Part shown: positions 53,870 through 64,000 of the stretch, one piece after another
Layout: every line of letters starts with the position of its first letter
Numbering within the stretch: position 1 is the first letter of the stretch
Assembly: GCA_003282175.1 (NCBI GenBank)
Contig: QBZX01000003.1
Coordinates: forward strand, 62,001-126,000
From: Pelagibacteraceae bacterium AG-337-G06
Lineage (GTDB): Bacteria > Pseudomonadota > Alphaproteobacteria > Pelagibacterales > AG-422-B15
Reading direction: 5' to 3'
DNA: 64,000 bases
Made by a program: the position numbers and the translations under genes
Notes under the pieces: generated by a model
What the model was told of the DNA's origin: nothing
Seen by the model: only the letters and a program-made list of their open reading frames with translations
Database searches by the model: none

Positions 53870-54779
53870 TTTCCTATTTCAGTACTCAGCTTTAGAACTT
53901 TTTTGGTTATTAATGCCAATACTCTTAGCAATTGCCGTTATAGAGTCTTTAGCAATTTATTATTTTAAGTTCAAAGGAACAAACGATTTTAAAGAGTGGA
54001 TTTTGAATATGACTATGGGAATAGTTAGCTATCCTATAAATGCAATATTTGCATTTATAACACTCGCAGCTCTTTTCTGGGCCAAAGAATTTCAAATTTA
54101 TTCATTCCCATTTACATTAAGTGTACTTGTATTGTGTTTTATACTTGATGATTTAACTTTTTATATACATCACAGAATTTGTCATAGATGGCGTTGGGGA
54201 TGGGGTATGCATAGAACCCATCACTCTTCAAATAGATTCGGAATAGATGTAGGCGCTAGACAAGCCTGGACTAAGCATTTTACAGGAACCCGCATGCTTA
54301 AAATACCACTTGTAATTATTGGTTTTGATCCAGTAATGGTTTTATTTTGCGTTTTTATAAATGGCTATTACCAGTATTTGTGTCACACCCAAACAATACA
54401 TAAGCTTCCTAGGTGGTATGAATATCTATTTAATACTCCGTCTCATCACAGAGTTCATCATGCTAGAAATCCAAAATATCTTGATGCAAATTACGCTGGA
54501 ACGCTTATGCTTTGGGATAGAATGTTTGGAACGTTCGTTGCCGAAGATCCAAAAGAACCATGTGACTATGGACTAGTAGTTCCAATGACATCATTGAACC
54601 CATTACGAATTCTATTTGAAGAATATGCAAATATTTTCAAGGATATAACAATGCGCGGCATAACTATAAAAGATAGATTTATGTATCTTTGTGGCCCTCC
54701 TGGATGGTCTCATGATGGAACAAGAAAAACATCAACAGAGATAAAAGAAGATTATTACAACGTAATAAAAAATACTTAA
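53859..54779 (+). CDS. sterol desaturase / fatty acid hydroxylase superfamily protein, alkylglycerol monooxygenase-like
   Basis: Multi-TM protein with histidine boxes HHRICH, HRTHH, HHRVHH; DYGLVVPMTSLNPLRILFEE and GPPGWSHDG are AGMO-like. Confidence 0.85.
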   Translation: MSVDFLFQYSALELFWLLMPILLAIAVIESLAIYYFKFKGTNDFKEWILNMTMGIVSYPINAIFAFITLAALFWAKEFQIYSFPFTLSVLVLCFILDDLTFYIHHRICHRWRWGWGMHRTHHSSNRFGIDVGARQAWTKHFTGTRMLKIPLVIIGFDPVMVLFCVFINGYYQYLCHTQTIHKLPRWYEYLFNTPSHHRVHHARNPKYLDANYAGTLMLWDRMFGTFVAEDPKEPCDYGLVVPMTSLNPLRILFEEYANIFKDITMRGITIKDRFMYLCGPPGWSHDGTRKTSTEIKEDYYNVIKNT

Positions 54780-55366
54780 TGCTTCCAGCGCATTATGCCT
54801 ACTCTGAAATATTGATCGTTCTGGTTAGTGTTTATACTCTAACTGTGTTTTTTAAAGAAAGACAATTTTATATTTTTGCTGGCGTATTTTTGATCAGCTG
54901 TGCAGCATTAATAGCATCTATAAGATTTGGAATAAATTACCAAAATGAATTAAAATCTTTTCATCAACTTTTATCAGCGATATCTCTATTGTTTGGCATT
55001 CCCCTAATTGTTATAGAAATAATGAAAAGAAGTAATCTTCTTAATAACAAAGTCATTTATCTAGTTCTTCTAATCGCAATCATTATTAGTCTATTCATAC
55101 TTCTTCAAGCAAAGAATTTGATAATCCTGGTAGCTGCATCTTGGTTAATAATAGGTGTAATTTTTTCGATACTTATTTCGAGAGAGAGTGCCTTGACGAG
55201 AATTGTCTCAGGTATTTTTTTTTCACTCATCATTATAAACTTAATATTAAGAAGAATGGAGCTATTTGACCCCTCTGCTAGCTGGCACTTGTATCACATT
55301 GGTATTGCTGTTTGGCTGTATCTACTTACAAGAATCTTAGAGCAGAAAGAGACTAAATATGTATAG
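54779..55366 (+). CDS. uncharacterised polytopic membrane protein (about 6 TM)
   Basis: Hydrophobic, 195 aa; start codon overlaps the stop of the hydroxylase gene (TAATG); conserved-looking SASWHLYHIGIAVWLYLLTRIL near the C-terminus. Confidence 0.7.
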   Translation: MLPAHYAYSEILIVLVSVYTLTVFFKERQFYIFAGVFLISCAALIASIRFGINYQNELKSFHQLLSAISLLFGIPLIVIEIMKRSNLLNNKVIYLVLLIAIIISLFILLQAKNLIILVAASWLIIGVIFSILISRESALTRIVSGIFFSLIIINLILRRMELFDPSASWHLYHIGIAVWLYLLTRILEQKETKYV

Positions 55367-56744
55367 CTTGATTTTCCACATTAAGAGCTGCTTCTTTGAT
55401 TGACTCAGTTAATGTTGGATGAGCATGGCATGTTCTGGCTATATCTTCAGCTGACGCTCCGAATTCCATTGCAACTGTAAGCTCACCAATCATATTACCT
55501 GCGTCTGCACCAATTATATGAACACCCAATACCTCATCAGTTTTATTGTCAGATAAAATCTTTACGAATCCACCTGTATCGTTCATTACTTTTGCTTTTG
55601 CATTTGCAGTAAAGGGAAATTTACCAACTTTATAAGTAATGCCTGCAGCTTTTAATTCGTCTTCTGTTTTGCCTACTGAAGCAACTTCTGGCGCTGTATA
55701 TATTACTGATGGAATTGCATTATAATTCACATATCCCGCCTGCCCATCAATGATTTCTGCAACCGCTGTTCCTTCTTCTGATGCTTTATGGGCTAGCATA
55801 GGGCCTAATTTGCAATCACCCACTGCATAAATATTATCGATCGAAGTTTTAAAATAATTATCAGTAACTATAAATCCCTTATCATTTAGTTTAACTCCCA
55901 GTTCTTCAAGATTTAACCCAAATGTATAAGGTCTTCTGCCTGTAGAAATTAGAACCTTGTCACAGTCCATATCCATAGTTTGTCCCTTGTTTTCTACTGA
56001 GACAGATAAAGAACCACCTTCTTTGTTTACTGATCTTAATGCCGTAGAAAGTTTAAAGTCAAAACCCTGTTTAATAAGTATTTTTTGAAAACTGCTTGAT
56101 ACTTCTGTATCCATTCCTGGAAGAATTCTATCTGCATATTCAATTACTGTTACTTTGGAGCCAAGTCGTGACCAAACTGATCCCATTTCTAAGCCAATAT
56201 AGCCTGCACCAATGACAACTAAGTGATTGGGAACTTTTTCCAAACTTAATGCTCCAGTAGATGATAAAATATCTTTTTCATCGATCACTACTCCATCAGG
56301 ACTAGATACCTCAGATCCGGTTGCAATAATTATTTTTGCAGATTTTATTGTATCTGATTTTTCACCTGATAGAATTTCTATTTCATTAATATTCTTTAGT
56401 TTTGCAAACCCAGACTTACGATTGATCTTGTTTTTTTTAAATAAGAATTCAACTCCTTTAGTAAGCGACTCAACACTTTCTGATTTTTTTTCCATTATTT
56501 TACTCAGGTCAAAGGAAACATTATCAAAATTGATTCCTAACTTTTTTAGATCCGATGCCTGATCATATAAATGTGAGGAGTGAAGAAGAGATTTCGATGG
56601 AATACAGCCAATATTAAGACATGTTCCACCTAGAGTCTGACCTTTTTCAATACAGCAAACATTGTAACCTAACTGTGCAGCTCTAATTGCACAAACGTAT
56701 CCTGCAGGTCCGCTACCTATAACCGTAATATCAAATTCTTCCAT
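55353..56744 (-). CDS. lpdA: dihydrolipoyl dehydrogenase
   Basis: VIGSGPAGYVCAIRAAQLG, GGTCLNIGCIPSKSLLHSSHLY, AVGDCKLGPMLAHKASEEG, CHAHPTLTESIKEAAL. Confidence 0.97.
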   Translation of the reverse strand: MEEFDITVIGSGPAGYVCAIRAAQLGYNVCCIEKGQTLGGTCLNIGCIPSKSLLHSSHLYDQASDLKKLGINFDNVSFDLSKIMEKKSESVESLTKGVEFLFKKNKINRKSGFAKLKNINEIEILSGEKSDTIKSAKIIIATGSEVSSPDGVVIDEKDILSSTGALSLEKVPNHLVVIGAGYIGLEMGSVWSRLGSKVTVIEYADRILPGMDTEVSSSFQKILIKQGFDFKLSTALRSVNKEGGSLSVSVENKGQTMDMDCDKVLISTGRRPYTFGLNLEELGVKLNDKGFIVTDNYFKTSIDNIYAVGDCKLGPMLAHKASEEGTAVAEIIDGQAGYVNYNAIPSVIYTAPEVASVGKTEDELKAAGITYKVGKFPFTANAKAKVMNDTGGFVKILSDNKTDEVLGVHIIGADAGNMIGELTVAMEFGASAEDIARTCHAHPTLTESIKEAALNVENQAIHI

Positions 56745-56745
56745 T

Positions 56746-58002
56746 CTATACCCCTAGTAAGATTCGATTTGGATCTTCTAAACTTTCTTTGACCCTTACC
56801 AAAAAAGTAACTGCACCTTTACCGTCCACAATACGATGATCGTAAGATAAAGCAAGGTACATCATTGGCCTTATCACGATGTCACCATTTACGGCAACTG
56901 GTCTTTCCTCAATCTTGTGCATGCCTAGTATCCCTGATTGAGGTGGGTTTAAAATAGGTGTAGACATAAGAGATCCATAAACGCCACCATTCGAAACTGT
57001 AAATGTACCTCCTTGCATGTCATCGATACTTAATTTGCCAGTTCGAGCTTTTTGTCCTAAATAAAAAATCTCTTGCTCTATTTCTACAATTGATTTTTGA
57101 TCAGCATCTCTGATAACGGGTACAACCAATCCTTGATCAGTTCCTACTGCAACACCAATATTGTAAAAATTTTTATATATAACATCATTATTTTCAACTT
57201 CTGCATTAACTTCAGGAATATCTTTGAGAGCTGTGATACAAGCTTTTACGAAGAAGGACATAAATCCTAATTTTATTCCGTATTTTGACTCAAAAGCATC
57301 TTTATGCTCATTACGAGTTCTAATCAATTCACCCATATCAACTTCATTAAATGTTGTGAGCATAGCTGCATTATTTTGTGCATCTTTGAGTCGTTTAGCT
57401 ATAGTTTGTCTTAGTCGAGACATTGGAACTCTCTCTTCTTTACTGTCATGATCCTTACTTATTGGCGGCTTCGTTGAAAGTTCTTGAACATTGTTATTTG
57501 AAGCTAAAATATCACCCTTTGTAATTCTTCCATCTGAACGAGCAGTAGCTACTTGAGAAATATCAATATTTTTTTCTGCTGCAATTTTTCTTACTGCAGG
57601 TGATAGTTTTGAGACTTTACTCTCAAGAATTTCTTTTGGAGTATTGTCCAATGGTACACTTAGTTCTTGTAGAACTGGCTTTTCCATCGCTGGCTCTTCT
57701 TTAGGCTTTTCTTCTTTAGTGGTAACTATTTTCTCTGAATTTTCAGGAGCTTTTTTTACATCTGCAGTATCATTAATAACTCCCAGTAATGCGCCTACCT
57801 CGACCGTTGATCCTTCAGGCGATGAAATTTTTTCGATCAATCCTGATGTAGGGGAAGGAACTTCAAGAGTCACTTTATCGGTTTCTAACTCAAGCAGTGG
57901 TTCATCTAGCGTAACGCTATCTCCCTCATTTTTATACCACTTAGCAACAGTTGCTTCTACAACACTCTCACCAAGAGATGGCACTTTAATATCTACGGAC
58001 AT
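56746..58002 (-). CDS. sucB: 2-oxoglutarate dehydrogenase E2 (dihydrolipoyllysine succinyltransferase)
   Basis: Lipoyl domain [15 protein letters not shown]3-binding [40 protein letters not shown]. Confidence 0.97.
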   Translation of the reverse strand: MSVDIKVPSLGESVVEATVAKWYKNEGDSVTLDEPLLELETDKVTLEVPSPTSGLIEKISSPEGSTVEVGALLGVINDTADVKKAPENSEKIVTTKEEKPKEEPAMEKPVLQELSVPLDNTPKEILESKVSKLSPAVRKIAAEKNIDISQVATARSDGRITKGDILASNNNVQELSTKPPISKDHDSKEERVPMSRLRQTIAKRLKDAQNNAAMLTTFNEVDMGELIRTRNEHKDAFESKYGIKLGFMSFFVKACITALKDIPEVNAEVENNDVIYKNFYNIGVAVGTDQGLVVPVIRDADQKSIVEIEQEIFYLGQKARTGKLSIDDMQGGTFTVSNGGVYGSLMSTPILNPPQSGILGMHKIEERPVAVNGDIVIRPMMYLALSYDHRIVDGKGAVTFLVRVKESLEDPNRILLGV

Positions 58003-58028
58003 ACTAATTATTTAACACTTTACCAATA

Positions 58029-60986
58029 TTATTCAATTGGCAGTTTGAACTTTACGAGAGATACCCCATCTTTATTGTCTTTTATTTCACTTCTTTCCGA
58101 CTCAGTAGCAAGTCTTAGAATATTTAATTGGTTTTCAGCATGTCGGTTAGCTATCCCTGTTGCTGGAGAAGCAGATGCTTTTCTTCCAATAAATAAGAGT
58201 TCTTCATATTTACCGGTTATTGACTGGTTAACTGACTCTACTCGATGCTTTACAAAACGAAATGCTCCCATATTTGACGGCTCTTCTTGAACCCAGTAGA
58301 TTTCAGCTTGAGGGTACTCTAGCAATTCTTCTTTTAAAGCTTCATAAGGGAACGGATACAATTGATCAAACCTTAAAATCTGAATATTTTCTTGTTTACG
58401 CTTCTCAATATAATCATCTAACTCAAAGTAAATTTTTCCTGAGCAAAGAAGTAGTCTATTAATTTTAGATTTTTCAATTTTAGAAAGTTCTTTTCTTAAA
58501 ATACGGTGAAAAGTTGAACCATTTGTAAACTCGGCAATATCAGAGACATTCTTTTTATGTCTAAGAGTTGATTTAGGAGTCATTATCACAAGCGGCTTAC
58601 GAAAATCTCTTAGCAATTGTCTTCTTAAAACATGAAAGTAATTTGCGGGTGAAGTACAGTTAACTACTTGAATATTATCTTCAGCACAGAGTTGTAAGAA
58701 TCTCTCTAGTCTTCCACTTGTATGTTCAGGACCTTGACCTTCATGTCCATGTGGCAGCAAGAGTGTTAGTCCTGACATTCTTAACCATTTCCTTTCACCT
58801 GTAGTAATAAACTGATCAATTATTGTTTGTGCATTATTTGCAAAATCACCAAATTGCCCCTCCCACAGAACTAAGGTTTGAGGATCTACTTGAGAATAAC
58901 CATATTCAAAGCCAAGGACTCCATATTCAGACAAAAAGCTATCAATGATTTCAAAGAAGCCCTGTTCATTTCTAAAATGTCTCAGAGGCACAAACCTATC
59001 TTCGTTAACTTGATCATATAGCACAGAGTGTCTTTGACTAAAAGTTCCTCTACCAGAGTCTTGTCCTGATAGCCTTACGCCATATCCTTCAGCCAATAGT
59101 GATGCAAACGCGAGAGACTCGGCGGTCGACCAATCCACTCCTTTTCCTTCATTAATACTATTGAGGCGGTCGTCATAAATTTTTTTAATTCTTTTATGAG
59201 GACTAAAATCTTTAGGTATTTGATGAATTTCTTTTCCAATTTCTTTAAATTCATCTTCGGTTATAGACGTTTGTCCCCGTCTAGCATCAATAGATGCAAC
59301 ATTTATTCCTTTCCATGAACCCTCAAGCCAGTCTGCTTTATTAGGTTTGTAAGATTTTGCAGATGCTAGTTCTTCATTTAACTTTTCATTATATGATGAA
59401 ATTTCATTATCAATATCATCCGAAGTTAATACGCCCTCATCAATTAATCTTTGCTGGTAAATATTTAGAGTTGTCGCATGCTCCTTAATTTTTTGATACA
59501 TTAATGGTTGCGTAAATTCTGGTAAATCCATTTCATTATGGCCAGCTCTACGATAGCAGAACATATCTACAACGACATCAGTCTTAAATTTATTTCTAAA
59601 TTCAACAGCAAGTCTACAAACATGAACTACAGACTCAACATCATCTCCGTTAACGTGGAATATAGGTGCCTGAATAATCTTAGCAATTTCAGTACAATAA
59701 GGAGCCGATCGTCCATAATGAGGCACAGTTGTAAAACCTATTTGATTATTGATTACAAAATGAATTGTTCCCCCAGTTCGAAAACCTCTTAATTGTGACA
59801 TTGCAAATGTTTCAGCAACTACTCCTTGACCTGCCATGGCTGCATCGCCATGAATGAGCAGACCCATGACTTTGTCATTGGTTTTGTCTTTAAGTAGAGT
59901 TTGCTCTGCTCTTACCTTGCCCATAACAACGGGGTCAACTGCCTCAAGATGGGATGGATTTGGAGTTAACGAAAGGTGAATCTTTTTATCTTCAAATTCT
60001 CTATCACTAGAAATACCTAAATGATATTTAACATCGCCTGATCCAAGTATTTCATTTGGATCTTCACCACCTCCTTCAAACTTTGCCATTATGGACCTCA
60101 GAGGAACCTCCATAACTGATGACAATAATGTCAACCTTCCTCTGTGAGCTGTACCTATGTAAATATCTTCAATTCCAGATAGACAACTTTGTTTGATTAT
60201 TTGCTCTATACCTGGAATAGTTGCCTCACTTCCAACTAATCCAAAACGTTTTGTGCCAATAAATTTTTTATCTAAAAACTTCTCAAACATTTCCGCTTCT
60301 AACAAGCGTTTGAAAATTGCTTTTTTTCCATTTGTAGTAAATTGAGTTTTATTTCTAACTTCTTCTATTCTTTCTTGAACCCATTGTTTTTGATCTGCGT
60401 CCTGAATATGAACAAATTCTACACCTATAGAACCACAGTATGTCTCTTTTAAAATATTAATAATTTCATTTAGTGTTGTGAAATTAAGTCCAAGGCTTCC
60501 ATCAATAAATATTTCTTTACTGAGGTCTTTCTCTTCAAAACCATAATTTCTGTAATCTAATTCAGGGTAATTTTTTATCTCTTTTAAATTTAATGGATCA
60601 AGTTGAGATGCTAAATGGCCATTAACCCTAAAAGCTCGAATTAGTCTTATTGCTCTAATTGAATCGTATATTTGTTCTTTTAATTTATCTGAAGAAATAT
60701 TTGTACTGATATTTTCATTAATTTTGTAAGACTTTTTTTCCCAAGAATTATTAATATTAATTGCTAAATCTTCTTCAGTTGCAAAATCGTTATTTGCCCA
60801 ACTAGCTCTTAAAATATTTTGTTCATTTAAATTTTTTGATAATCCTGAAAAAAATATTTTCCAATCTTCTGGTATTTGATTTGGATCAGTTTGATACTTT
60901 TCATACATTTGCTCAATGTAGGTGGCATTAGAACCATGTAAGAAAGAGGTTTTGTCAAAAATATCATTTGTTGAGGTTTTAGTCAT
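58029..60986 (-). CDS. sucA: 2-oxoglutarate dehydrogenase E1
   Basis: SFLHGSNATYIEQMYEKYQTDPNQIPEDWKIFF; GTAHRGRLTLLSSV; NNQIGFTTVP; LPHGHEGQGPEHTSGRLERFLQLCAEDN. Confidence 0.98.
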   Translation of the reverse strand: MTKTSTNDIFDKTSFLHGSNATYIEQMYEKYQTDPNQIPEDWKIFFSGLSKNLNEQNILRASWANNDFATEEDLAININNSWEKKSYKINENISTNISSDKLKEQIYDSIRAIRLIRAFRVNGHLASQLDPLNLKEIKNYPELDYRNYGFEEKDLSKEIFIDGSLGLNFTTLNEIINILKETYCGSIGVEFVHIQDADQKQWVQERIEEVRNKTQFTTNGKKAIFKRLLEAEMFEKFLDKKFIGTKRFGLVGSEATIPGIEQIIKQSCLSGIEDIYIGTAHRGRLTLLSSVMEVPLRSIMAKFEGGGEDPNEILGSGDVKYHLGISSDREFEDKKIHLSLTPNPSHLEAVDPVVMGKVRAEQTLLKDKTNDKVMGLLIHGDAAMAGQGVVAETFAMSQLRGFRTGGTIHFVINNQIGFTTVPHYGRSAPYCTEIAKIIQAPIFHVNGDDVESVVHVCRLAVEFRNKFKTDVVVDMFCYRRAGHNEMDLPEFTQPLMYQKIKEHATTLNIYQQRLIDEGVLTSDDIDNEISSYNEKLNEELASAKSYKPNKADWLEGSWKGINVASIDARRGQTSITEDEFKEIGKEIHQIPKDFSPHKRIKKIYDDRLNSINEGKGVDWSTAESLAFASLLAEGYGVRLSGQDSGRGTFSQRHSVLYDQVNEDRFVPLRHFRNEQGFFEIIDSFLSEYGVLGFEYGYSQVDPQTLVLWEGQFGDFANNAQTIIDQFITTGERKWLRMSGLTLLLPHGHEGQGPEHTSGRLERFLQLCAEDNIQVVNCTSPANYFHVLRRQLLRDFRKPLVIMTPKSTLRHKKNVSDIAEFTNGSTFHRILRKELSKIEKSKINRLLLCSGKIYFELDDYIEKRKQENIQILRFDQLYPFPYEALKEELLEYPQAEIYWVQEEPSNMGAFRFVKHRVESVNQSITGKYEELLFIGRKASASPATGIANRHAENQLNILRLATESERSEIKDNKDGVSLVKFKLPIE

Positions 60987-61000
60987 TCAGTAAAATTACT

Positions 61001-61882
61001 TTAGATTTGATTCTTCAATACCTCAAGTAAAGTCGATCCTAATGCTGCTGGAGAATTTGAAATTTTGATACCAGCTTCTTTCATTGCCTCAATTTTATCC
61101 TCTGCTCCGCCTTTTCCGCCAGAAACAATTGCGCCAGCATGTCCCATTCTTCTGCCTGGAGGAGCGGAGGTCCCAGCAATAAAGCCCACCGTAGGTTTTT
61201 TTGTATTTTGTTTCTTCAAGAATTCAGCAGCTTCTTCTTCTGCTGATCCACCAATTTCTCCGATCATAATTATTGACTCAGTTTCTGGATCAGCAAGGAA
61301 CAAATCTAAACAATCAATGAAATTAGTTCCATTGATTGGATCACCCCCTATGCCAATACATGTAGATTGACCCAAGCCTGCTACTGTAGTTTGATATACT
61401 GCTTCATAAGTAAGAGTTCCTGATCGTGAGACAATACCTACATTACCTTTTTTATGAATATGAGCTGGCATAATGCCTATTTTGCACTCATCGGGTGTAA
61501 TTATCCCTGGACAGTTAGGACCAATTAACCTTGAAGATGAAGAACTTAATCTATCTTTAACTTTCATCATATCCATCACAGGAATACCTTCTGTAATGCA
61601 AACAATTAATTCAATCTCACTGTCTATCGCCTCAATGATCGCGTTTGCTGCGTAGGGCGGTGGAACATAAATAACTGTGGCATTAGCATTAGTTTTTTCT
61701 TTCGCTTCTTTTACTGTATCGAAAACTGGAAGTTCAAGATGCATTGACCCACCTTTTTTAGGTGTAACACCTCCAACCATATTTGTCCCATATTTGATAG
61801 CCTGCTCAGAATGAAACGTTCCCTGTGCTCCAGTAAACCCCTGGCAAATAACTCTTGTATCTTTATTGACGATAACAGACAT
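61001..61882 (-). CDS. sucD: succinyl-CoA synthetase alpha subunit
   Basis: [72 protein letters not shown]. Confidence 0.98.
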   Translation of the reverse strand: MSVIVNKDTRVICQGFTGAQGTFHSEQAIKYGTNMVGGVTPKKGGSMHLELPVFDTVKEAKEKTNANATVIYVPPPYAANAIIEAIDSEIELIVCITEGIPVMDMMKVKDRLSSSSSRLIGPNCPGIITPDECKIGIMPAHIHKKGNVGIVSRSGTLTYEAVYQTTVAGLGQSTCIGIGGDPINGTNFIDCLDLFLADPETESIIMIGEIGGSAEEEAAEFLKKQNTKKPTVGFIAGTSAPPGRRMGHAGAIVSGGKGGAEDKIEAMKEAGIKISNSPAALGSTLLEVLKNQI

Positions 61883-63039
61883 TAAACAAGCTTAACTATT
61901 TTTTTTGCAGCATCATCAAGGTCATTTGCAGAAATGATTTCTATTCCTGAATTTTCAAGGATCTGTTTTCCTTGGTCTACATTAGTACCTTCTAATCTAA
62001 CAACAAGAGGAACAGAAATTTTTAATTCCTTTGCTGCAGAAACAATTCCCTCGGCAATAACATCACATCTCATGATACCGCCAAAAATATTCACGAGTAT
62101 CCCTTTAACACCCTGGTCTGAAAGGATGATTTTAAAAGCACTCGATACTTTTTCTTTTGACGCGCCACCGCCAACATCTAAAAAATTTGCAGGTTCGCCG
62201 CCATACATTTTAATAATATCAAGACTAGCCATAGCAAGTCCTGCTCCATTTACCATACATCCTATATTTCCATCCAATTTAATATAGGCAAGGTCATACT
62301 TTGCTGCTTCTCTCTCATATTCATCTTCTTCATTTTCATCTCTTAATTCTTCAATTTCGGGGTGCCGATAAATTGCATTATCATCAAAGTTTACTTTTGC
62401 GTCTAAACATAAAAGTTTATTTGTATTTGTGACTATTAGAGGATTAACTTCAACAAGACTTGCATCTTTTTCAATAAAAAATAAATACATATTTTTAATC
62501 AGATCCGATAATTGATTATTTAAATCATCGTCTATTTCAAAAGCCTTTTGAATCATTTCAATATCATTCTTTGTAACACCTATTGATGGTTCAATTTGAA
62601 CTGTAGTAATATTTTCAGGCGTATCAGCGGCGACTGCTTCTATATCCATGCCTCCCATTTTAGAAACTATAAATGCGACTTTACTAGTTGATCGGTCTAG
62701 CAGACACGAGAGATATAATTCCTTTTCTATATCAGAACCATTTTCAATGTAAATTCGCTTAACCTCTTTACCTGATACTCCAGTTTGAGGAGTAACTAAA
62801 TTCATGCCATACATTTTGTTCGCTTCGTTAAGTGCATCTTCTTTAGAAGAAACAACTTTGACACCTCCGCCTTTTCCTCTTCCCCCTGCATGTATTTGAG
62901 CCTTCACTACCCACACTGGACCTACAACTTCATTTACAGCTCTTTCTATCTCATCTGCACTATAAGCTACAGAGCCTGATGAAACTGGAATGTTATAACC
63001 TCTAAACAAATCCTTGGCTTGATGTTCGTGAATGTTCAT
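61882..63039 (-). CDS. sucC: succinyl-CoA synthetase beta subunit
   Basis: [55 protein letters not shown]. Confidence 0.98.
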   Translation of the reverse strand: MNIHEHQAKDLFRGYNIPVSSGSVAYSADEIERAVNEVVGPVWVVKAQIHAGGRGKGGGVKVVSSKEDALNEANKMYGMNLVTPQTGVSGKEVKRIYIENGSDIEKELYLSCLLDRSTSKVAFIVSKMGGMDIEAVAADTPENITTVQIEPSIGVTKNDIEMIQKAFEIDDDLNNQLSDLIKNMYLFFIEKDASLVEVNPLIVTNTNKLLCLDAKVNFDDNAIYRHPEIEELRDENEEDEYEREAAKYDLAYIKLDGNIGCMVNGAGLAMASLDIIKMYGGEPANFLDVGGGASKEKVSSAFKIILSDQGVKGILVNIFGGIMRCDVIAEGIVSAAKELKISVPLVVRLEGTNVDQGKQILENSGIEIISANDLDDAAKKIVKLV

Positions 63040-63041
63040 AT

Positions 63042-64000
63042 TTACTTTAATGAGGGATCTATGTTTTTAGCTGCATCAAATAATTCATTTACAGCTTCTA
63101 TTGAAGTATCAAAAAGTTTTTTTTCTTCAGCATCTAAGTCTAATTCAACAACTTCTTCAATTCCTCCTGATCCGATAATAACAGGAACACCAACATAAAG
63201 ATCTGAAACACCGTATTCCCCATTTAAATGCGCAGCACAAGGTAAAGTTTTCTTTTTATTATTTAGATAAGAGTCAGCCATTTCAATTCCAGACGCTGCC
63301 GGACCATAAAATGCGGACCCAACTTCTAACAATTTTACTACTTCAGCTCCTCCCTTCCGGGTTCTGTCAATTATTTCATCAAGTTTTGATTGTGATATTT
63401 GACCTTGGTTTACTAGCTCCATCAGGGGCTTTCCACTCACCGTTGTTCGATTGGGAACGGGAACCATAGTATCTCCATGTCCACCCAAAACAAAAGAGTC
63501 TACTTCACGTATGGGTACATTGAGTTCATGTGATAAGAAATATTTAAATCTTGAAGTATCCAGCACACCTGCCATACCAATCACTTTATTTTTTGGTAAG
63601 CCAGAATATTTTTGTAACGCCATTACAATTACATCTAATGGATTTGTGATACAAATCACAAAAGCATCAGGTGATGTAGATTTGATACCTTCAGCAACTT
63701 GCTTAATGATTTTCAAGTTGGTGCCTAAGAGATCGTCTCTTGTCATGCCTGGCTTTCTTGGTACGCCAGCAGTAATTATGATAACATCAGAATCTCGAGT
63801 ATCTTCGTAATTATCTGTTCCCGATAGGGAAACATTAAAGCCATCAATTGCCGATGACTGTGAAATATCTAATGCTTTTCCTTTAGCTAAACCAGCCATT
63901 AAGTCAAAAAGAACAACATCACCTAATTCTTTCATTGCTGCGAGATGGGCTAACGTACCTCCAATTTGACCAGCTCCAATAAGTGATATTTTTTTATTTT
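63042..64000 (-). CDS. mdh: malate dehydrogenase, 5' end truncated by window edge
   Basis: [55 protein letters not shown]. The reading frame continues upstream of the track's ATG at 63935 (...[28 protein letters not shown]) to the window end. Confidence 0.97.
   Translation of the reverse strand, partial: NKKISLIGAGQIGGTLAHLAAMKELGDVVLFDLMAGLAKGKALDISQSSAIDGFNVSLSGTDNYEDTRDSDVIIITAGVPRKPGMTRDDLLGTNLKIIKQVAEGIKSTSPDAFVICITNPLDVIVMALQKYSGLPKNKVIGMAGVLDTSRFKYFLSHELNVPIREVDSFVLGGHGDTMVPVPNRTTVSGKPLMELVNQGQISQSKLDEIIDRTRKGGAEVVKLLEVGSAFYGPAASGIEMADSYLNNKKKTLPCAAHLNGEYGVSDLYVGVPVIIGSGGIEEVVELDLDAEEKKLFDTSIEAVNELFDAAKNIDPSLK

Noticed and set aside
63451-63810. 119-aa plus-strand ORF opposite mdh (and similar 60-120 aa ORFs opposite sucC, sucD, sucA, phaA, lpdA)
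   Set aside because: Shadow ORFs from codon bias on the opposite strand; no recognizable domains or independent gene context.

Overview
This is a compact, AT-rich window from what looks like a streamlined (probably marine) alphaproteobacterial chromosome. By eye it is about 98% coding, and I see no mobile elements, CRISPR arrays, rRNA or phage. Almost all of it is housekeeping and central metabolism in gene orders familiar from Alphaproteobacteria: ispH; argH-lptM-lysA; tyrC/hisC divergent from metX-metW; serC/serA/gpmA; rplU-rpmA-obgE-proB-proA-nadD-rsfS-rlmH-ctpA-rppH; atpHAGDC; priA-tal-xerC; mdh-sucCDAB-lpd. The distinctive content is: (i) an ethylmalonyl-CoA pathway block (ethylmalonyl-CoA mutase, crotonyl-CoA carboxylase/reductase, methylsuccinyl-CoA dehydrogenase, cobalamin adenosyltransferase, ETF), with phaA/phaB elsewhere in the window; (ii) a SAM-II-type riboswitch upstream of metX, followed by a strong intrinsic terminator; (iii) a tRNA-Leu(CAA) 11 nt upstream of pabB; (iv) an RND/MMPL + LolA-like + beta-barrel envelope triad; (v) an NTF2-like / alkylglycerol-monooxygenase-like / polytopic membrane protein triad between xerC and lpdA; (vi) a DUF1015 protein with an ADGHHR motif beside serC/serA; (vii) a 40-aa lipoprotein (LptM-like) missed by the ORF track. 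I see no clearly unprecedented system. The best candidates for new biology are the two uncharacterised triads, the DUF1015-serine neighbourhood and the riboswitch/terminator architecture. All identifications come from reading the sequence and remembered family motifs; no searches were run.
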